A stretch of DNA of 64,000 nt. Source: Pseudomonas sp. BN411 (GTDB lineage Bacteria > Pseudomonadota > Gammaproteobacteria > Pseudomonadales > Pseudomonadaceae). The translations under genes and the position numbers were made by a program. The stretch is taken from contig NZ_SSOM01000014.1 of assembly GCF_029871235.1 (NCBI RefSeq), positions 1-64,000 of the forward strand. The letters are read 5' to 3'. The notes under the pieces are model-generated. The model worked only from the letters and a program-made list of their open reading frames with translations, was not told where the DNA came from and ran no database searches. Of this stretch, positions 60,315 to 64,000 are shown piece after piece. Positions within the stretch are counted from its first letter, which is position 1, and each line of letters opens with the position of its first letter.

Positions 60315-61292
60315 TCAGGGCACCAGCACAATCTTCCCATCCCGCTCGCCACCGGCCGCTGCGGCGACGGCTTCCTTGATCCGGCTGATGTCATAGGTGG
60401 CGGCGATGCGCGCCTTGAGCTTGCCGCTGGCGATCAGCTGGATCAGTTCTCCGAACAATTGCATCTGCTGCTGCGGCGTGGCCTGGCGGAACCAGCGCGC
60501 CAGCCAGAAGCCCTTCAGGGTCACATCGCGGAAAACGAAGGAACCCGGATTCACCTGGCAGGGCTCGCCGCTCATGCGGCCGTAATTCACCAGCACGCCA
60601 CCTTCGGCCAGGCTGGCCGCGAGATGGTCGGTGGAGGCGCCGCCCACGGCGTCGATGCCCAGCTTCACCGGTGCGCCGCCGGTGGCTTCGCGTACGCGCT
60701 TGGCCAGGTCGGGGCCGTCCACCAGCACAACGTCACCGCCTTCGGCCTGCACGGCCGCGACCGCCGAGTCGCGGCGCACCACGTTGATGGTTTTCAGGCC
60801 ACGGATCTTCGCCAACTGAATCAGGTAGCTGCCCACCCCCGAGTTGGCGGCGTTCTGGATCACCCAGTCGCCCGGCTGCAGGTCGACGAAATCACGCAGC
60901 ATCAGATAGGCAGTGGGCGGGTTGACGGTGAGCATCGCCAGTTGCTGCGGATCGGCGCTGGGCAGGGGGATGAGCTGCTTGGCCTCGGCGATCAGGTGGG
61001 TGCGCCAGGTGCCGCAGCCTACCGGCAGCAATACGGTCTGGCCGGGCTTAAGGCCAGTGACGTCGGCGGCCACTTCCAGCACTTCACCCACGCCTTCATT
61101 GCCGCCGATGGCGGGTAGCGGCGGCAGCATGCCGTATTCGCCGGTCAGGGTGAGCACATCGGATGGGTTGATCGGTGCCGCCAGCACTTTCACCAGCGCC
61201 TGGCCGGCGGCCACTGCTGGCAGTTCGAACTCCACGGCTTCGATCACATCCTGGGGCACCGGGCCACGGGTCTTGTATTCGGCTTTGAGCAT
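60315..61292 (-). CDS. MDR-family zinc-independent alcohol dehydrogenase/enoyl reductase
   Basis: The product is 325 residues; the start at 61292 follows AGGAGA. GroES-like N-terminal domain with INPSDVLTLTGEYG, no zinc-binding Cys set, then a Rossmann domain with NAANSGVGSYLIQLAKIRG. Such sequences belong to the quinone oxidoreductase / 2-enoyl thioester reductase (MECR) group and use NADPH. The precise substrate is unknown. Monocistronic. Confidence 0.88.
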   Translation of the reverse strand: MLKAEYKTRGPVPQDVIEAVEFELPAVAAGQALVKVLAAPINPSDVLTLTGEYGMLPPLPAIGGNEGVGEVLEVAADVTGLKPGQTVLLPVGCGTWRTHLIAEAKQLIPLPSADPQQLAMLTVNPPTAYLMLRDFVDLQPGDWVIQNAANSGVGSYLIQLAKIRGLKTINVVRRDSAVAAVQAEGGDVVLVDGPDLAKRVREATGGAPVKLGIDAVGGASTDHLAASLAEGGVLVNYGRMSGEPCQVNPGSFVFRDVTLKGFWLARWFRQATPQQQMQLFGELIQLIASGKLKARIAATYDISRIKEAVAAAAGGERDGKIVLVP

Positions 61293-61513
61293 GACGCTTC
61301 TCCTGGCGGCTTGAGGGGAGGTTGAGTCTAGCCGCAGGCGGCCGAGGGGGACTGAATCCTCCGCCATTCCCGTGGCTGATCGGCTGGCGCTAAGAGAACG
61401 CTGGAGGTCGTTCTGGTGACGGCTGCGGGCAGAGCCTTTGCTAGGTTCGGCGGCGAAGCCGGAGTCGGAGCTTCGCCATGCTCACGCAAGCCATCAAAAG
61501 GAATAAGAAGAAG

Positions 61514-62572
61514 ATGAAGATCGCCAAGACGTTGATGTCCGCTGCACTGTGTCTGGGATTGGCCGCCAGCGCCCAGGCCGCGACCGAGCTCAAGCACTGG
61601 CCGGAGCCGGCCGCGAAGCAACTGGATGCGCTGATTACCAAGCACGCCAACCAGGGCAACTTCGCCGTATTCGACATGGACAACACCAGCTATCGCTACG
61701 ACCTGGAAGAATCCTTGTTGCCGTTCCTGGAGATGAAGGGCGTCCTCACCCGCGAGAAGCTCGACCCTTCGCTCAAGCTGATCCCCTTCAAGGATGTGAA
61801 GGGGCACAAGGAAAGCCTCAACAGTTACTACTACCGCCTCTGCGAAGTGGACGACATGGTTTGCTATCCCTGGGTCGCCCAGGTGTTTTCCGGCTTCACC
61901 CTGCGTGAGCTGAAGGGCTATGTCGACGAGCTGATGGCCTACGGCAAGCCGGTCCCCGCTACCTATTACGAAGGGGACGAAGTGAAGACCATCGAGATCA
62001 ACCCGCCGAAGATCTTCACCGGCCAGAAGGAGCTGATGAACAAGCTCAACGAGAATGGCATCGAGGTCTACATCATCACCGCCGCCCTCGAAGAGCTGGT
62101 GCGGATGGTCGCCTCGGACCCGAAATACGGCTACAACGTGAAGCCGGAGAACGTCATCGGCGTCACCACGCTGCTGAAGGACCGCAAGTCCGGCGCCGTG
62201 ACCACCAGCCGCAAGCAGATCACCGATGGCAAGTACGACCCGAAGGCCAACCTCGATCTGGAACTGACCCCGTATCTGTGGACTCCGGCCACCTGGATGT
62301 CGGGCAAGTACGCTGCGATCCTCACCTACATCGACGAATGGAAGAAGCCGATCCTCGCCGCTGGCGACACGCCCATCAGCGACGGCTACATGATGTTCCA
62401 CGGTACGGATGTGGCCAATGGCGGCATCAATCTGTGGATCAACCGCAAGGCCAAATACATGGATCAGATCAGCGCCATGCAGAAGCGCAACGCCGAAGCC
62501 CAGGCCAAGCAGGGCGTGCCGGTAACGGCGGACAAGAACTGGATCGTGGTGGTGCCCGAAGACATCCAGTGA
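61514..62572 (+). CDS. pchP: Phosphorylcholine phosphatase PchP (HAD superfamily)
   Basis: The product is 352 residues from the ATG at 61514; an ATG at 61478 (after CGGAG) would add twelve Lys-rich residues. Signal peptide ends at ASAQA. HAD motif I is FDMDNTSYRYD, motif II lies around VYIITAALEEL and the late acidic motif in AAGDTPISDGYM. The sequence agrees over its length with my memory of P. aeruginosa PchP. The enzyme is periplasmic and hydrolyses phosphorylcholine to choline and phosphate. It precedes a zinc phospholipase-like gene. Confidence 0.9.
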   Translation: MKIAKTLMSAALCLGLAASAQAATELKHWPEPAAKQLDALITKHANQGNFAVFDMDNTSYRYDLEESLLPFLEMKGVLTREKLDPSLKLIPFKDVKGHKESLNSYYYRLCEVDDMVCYPWVAQVFSGFTLRELKGYVDELMAYGKPVPATYYEGDEVKTIEINPPKIFTGQKELMNKLNENGIEVYIITAALEELVRMVASDPKYGYNVKPENVIGVTTLLKDRKSGAVTTSRKQITDGKYDPKANLDLELTPYLWTPATWMSGKYAAILTYIDEWKKPILAAGDTPISDGYMMFHGTDVANGGINLWINRKAKYMDQISAMQKRNAEAQAKQGVPVTADKNWIVVVPEDIQ

Positions 62573-62591
62573 CAGCCTGATGTTCGCGAAG

Positions 62592-62620
62592 CGACCGCCT
62601 CCAGGCGGTCGTTTCGTTTC
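62592..62620 (+). terminator. Terminator after pchP
   Basis: CGACCGCC-TCCA-GGCGGTCG hairpin followed by TTTCGTTTC, 20 bp after the pchP stop. Confidence 0.85.
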
Positions 62621-62744
62621 ATGCACTAGAGTCATTCCTGTCGGCTTGATCGGTGAGTCGGGCTGTCTTGGCTGGACAGTGTTGCCTCACGCCGTGGCTG
62701 TTACCCTGCCGGGCCTTGCCTGAACCCCCGTCATGGAGTGATCG

Positions 62745-64000
62745 ATGAAGTACCTGGCGCTCGCCCTCAGCCTGAGCCTTGCCGGCTTGCCATCCGCGGC
62801 GCTGGCCTGGTCCAACCACGCCCTGGGTACCGCCCTGGCGCTGGCGGACCTGCCGCAGATAAGGGACGCGCAACCGGTTCCGGTGGAAAGCCTGGAGTCC
62901 TTCCTGGAAGAGGAGGGCGTGGCCCTGGAGCAGTTGCTGGACGAGCAGGAAGAGTTCTTCCGCGAGAACCTTCCGGGCTACCCGGAACGACCTGATGAGC
63001 TGCGCTGGGTGCCCACCCATGGCGGTGACCACCGCAGGGCCTTCCTGACGGCGCTGCGGGTGAACCCCGAGATCAAGTTGGCCTCCTTCGTCCAGGCCCT
63101 GCCGGGAATGGACTGGAGCGGCCACAGCGCCCTCGATGCCTCCGACGTGCTGGTGTTCCACAAGCTCAGCCTGTGGCGCGAATGGCGCTTCTACCAGGTG
63201 CAGCCCGGCGAGACGCTGCCCGCCCTGGCGGTCGTGGCCAGCGCCGCCGATGAGCCGGACTACGGCCATGACATCAACCTGTTCAGCGACAACCCGGGTG
63301 AAGCCGGTGCCCGTTACAACTTCGGCCCGCAGCCCTTCGGCGACGCACGTTTCGAGTACTCCTCCCAGGCGCCGTTCCATATCGGTTACTACCACGAGGA
63401 CGAGCTCATCTACCGTTTCGCGCCTTACCTGGCGCGCACCTATCCCGAAGTGCGGGTCCACCAGTACCTGGGCCTCGCGCGCTTTGCCTTTGAGAGCGGC
63501 CACCCCTACTGGGGCTATCGCTTCCTCGGCTGGGGGCTGCATTACATCCAGGACCTGACCCAGCCCTACCACGCCAAGGCCCTGCCGGGCCACGGTACGC
63601 CCGCGCTGATCTGGATCGCCCTGAAGGCCGCTGTCGGCCTGGACAGCGACAAGCTGGCGGCCATCGAGCAGGTGGCCAACCGGCACACCGAAGTGGAGAA
63701 GTACCAGGCCGACTGGTTGCGCAAACTGCTGCGCGAGGGGCGTAACGACAGCCCGCTCCTGCGGGCCTATGCCGACAGCCGCACGGATGCCGACTATCCG
63801 CCCTTCGACGGCGACTCGTTGCGCCTCGTGGTGTCCCAGGAGTCCTATGATGCCGCCGATGAATTTGACGCCCGCATCGGCCATTGGCTGGCGGGAGGGC
63901 GGACGCAGATGGGGTTCAGCCAGGGCAACCAGCTCGCGCCGTTGCCCGACGATGTTCAGCTGGACCAGACGCTGGTGCGGCTGATCCGCCACTTCGGCGC
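62745..64000 (+). CDS. Zinc-dependent phospholipase C/P1 nuclease-type secreted protein (3' end outside window)
   Basis: The frame is open from the ATG at 62745 (GGAG upstream) to the window edge, 418 residues so far. The signal peptide ends at SAALA, so the mature protein would begin with Trp (WSNHALGT). In zinc PLC/P1 enzymes the N-terminal Trp binds zinc. GGDHRRAF, GYDIN-like DYGHDINLF and HYIQDLTQPYHAKALPGHG supply the remaining H/D ligands in the expected order (H-x3-D, then Q-P-x-H). Substrate is a phospholipid or nucleic acid; phosphatidylcholine is favoured by the pchP neighbour. Confidence 0.82.
   Translation, partial: MKYLALALSLSLAGLPSAALAWSNHALGTALALADLPQIRDAQPVPVESLESFLEEEGVALEQLLDEQEEFFRENLPGYPERPDELRWVPTHGGDHRRAFLTALRVNPEIKLASFVQALPGMDWSGHSALDASDVLVFHKLSLWREWRFYQVQPGETLPALAVVASAADEPDYGHDINLFSDNPGEAGARYNFGPQPFGDARFEYSSQAPFHIGYYHEDELIYRFAPYLARTYPEVRVHQYLGLARFAFESGHPYWGYRFLGWGLHYIQDLTQPYHAKALPGHGTPALIWIALKAAVGLDSDKLAAIEQVANRHTEVEKYQADWLRKLLREGRNDSPLLRAYADSRTDADYPPFDGDSLRLVVSQESYDAADEFDARIGHWLAGGRTQMGFSQGNQLAPLPDDVQLDQTLVRLIRHFG

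Overview
The window reads as chromosome of a GC-rich gamma-proteobacterium, almost certainly a Pseudomonas in the broad sense. The pointers are the gene families (braCDEFG, DUF2790, DUF3300, DUF5064, PchP, RapA, selD-mnmH), the dispersed GCGAATGAATTCGC repeats, Anr-type promoters, and a braC flank (DUF2288, DUF5064) of the kind I remember from Pseudomonas. There is no rRNA, tRNA, insertion sequence, prophage or CRISPR array. About 62 genes are supported, including one 38-codon gene and one long gene cut by the right edge.

Layout. 1-3262: the 3' end of a giant Ig-repeat surface protein and a TolC-type lipoprotein. 3393-7050: a copper-resistance operon (copA, a Met/His-rich small protein, copB, a His-tailed cytochrome c) with a cop-box-like operator at 7142. 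7269-13658: envelope and small proteins of mostly unknown role (DUF3300, DUF2950, two membrane proteins, a small protein behind a long structured leader, a Gly/His/Tyr-rich secreted protein, DUF4287, a parvulin). 14018-15718: a chemoreceptor. 15915-23632: a LysR regulator opposite an aldehyde dehydrogenase, then a PotABCD-like ABC importer with a Tat-type binding protein and an atypical SDR. 23736-25941: a membrane-anchored GltB-like flavoprotein and a secreted 13-residue-repeat protein. 26221-31103: the branched-chain amino acid importer. 32384-39714: a selenium locus (selenate-type ABC importer, two short-chain hydroxyacid enzymes, selD, mnmH). 39742-46466: a MHYT-GGDEF-EAL protein, an MFS transporter and RapA. 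46622-50305: small proteins, an AlkB-type dioxygenase, a 38-residue membrane protein resembling CcoM under an Anr-type promoter, a FemAB-like acyltransferase and two DUF2790 proteins. 50447-55819: an ABC exporter, cyclophilin, hydrolase and LysR on one strand, then AzoR. 56300-60104: RarD, Nudix, a RibD-like reductase, a DEAD-box helicase and DUF1294. 60315-64000: an MDR oxidoreductase, phosphorylcholine phosphatase PchP and a zinc phospholipase C/P1-nuclease-type protein.

Functional links. The copper genes form a periplasmic oxidation and sequestration module. The selenium genes link probable uptake to selenophosphate and 2-selenouridine in tRNA. PchP and the zinc phospholipase-like enzyme could act in sequence on phosphatidylcholine. 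The Anr-controlled small membrane protein fits low-oxygen respiration. The strongest points for follow-up are the selenium locus with its two unexplained inserted genes, the small CcoM-like gene and its paired Anr boxes, the structured leader near 12.1-12.3 kb, the SDR lacking its catalytic Tyr and Lys, and the 13-residue-repeat protein. Everything here is read by eye. No homology search was run, so family names rest on motifs and memory.
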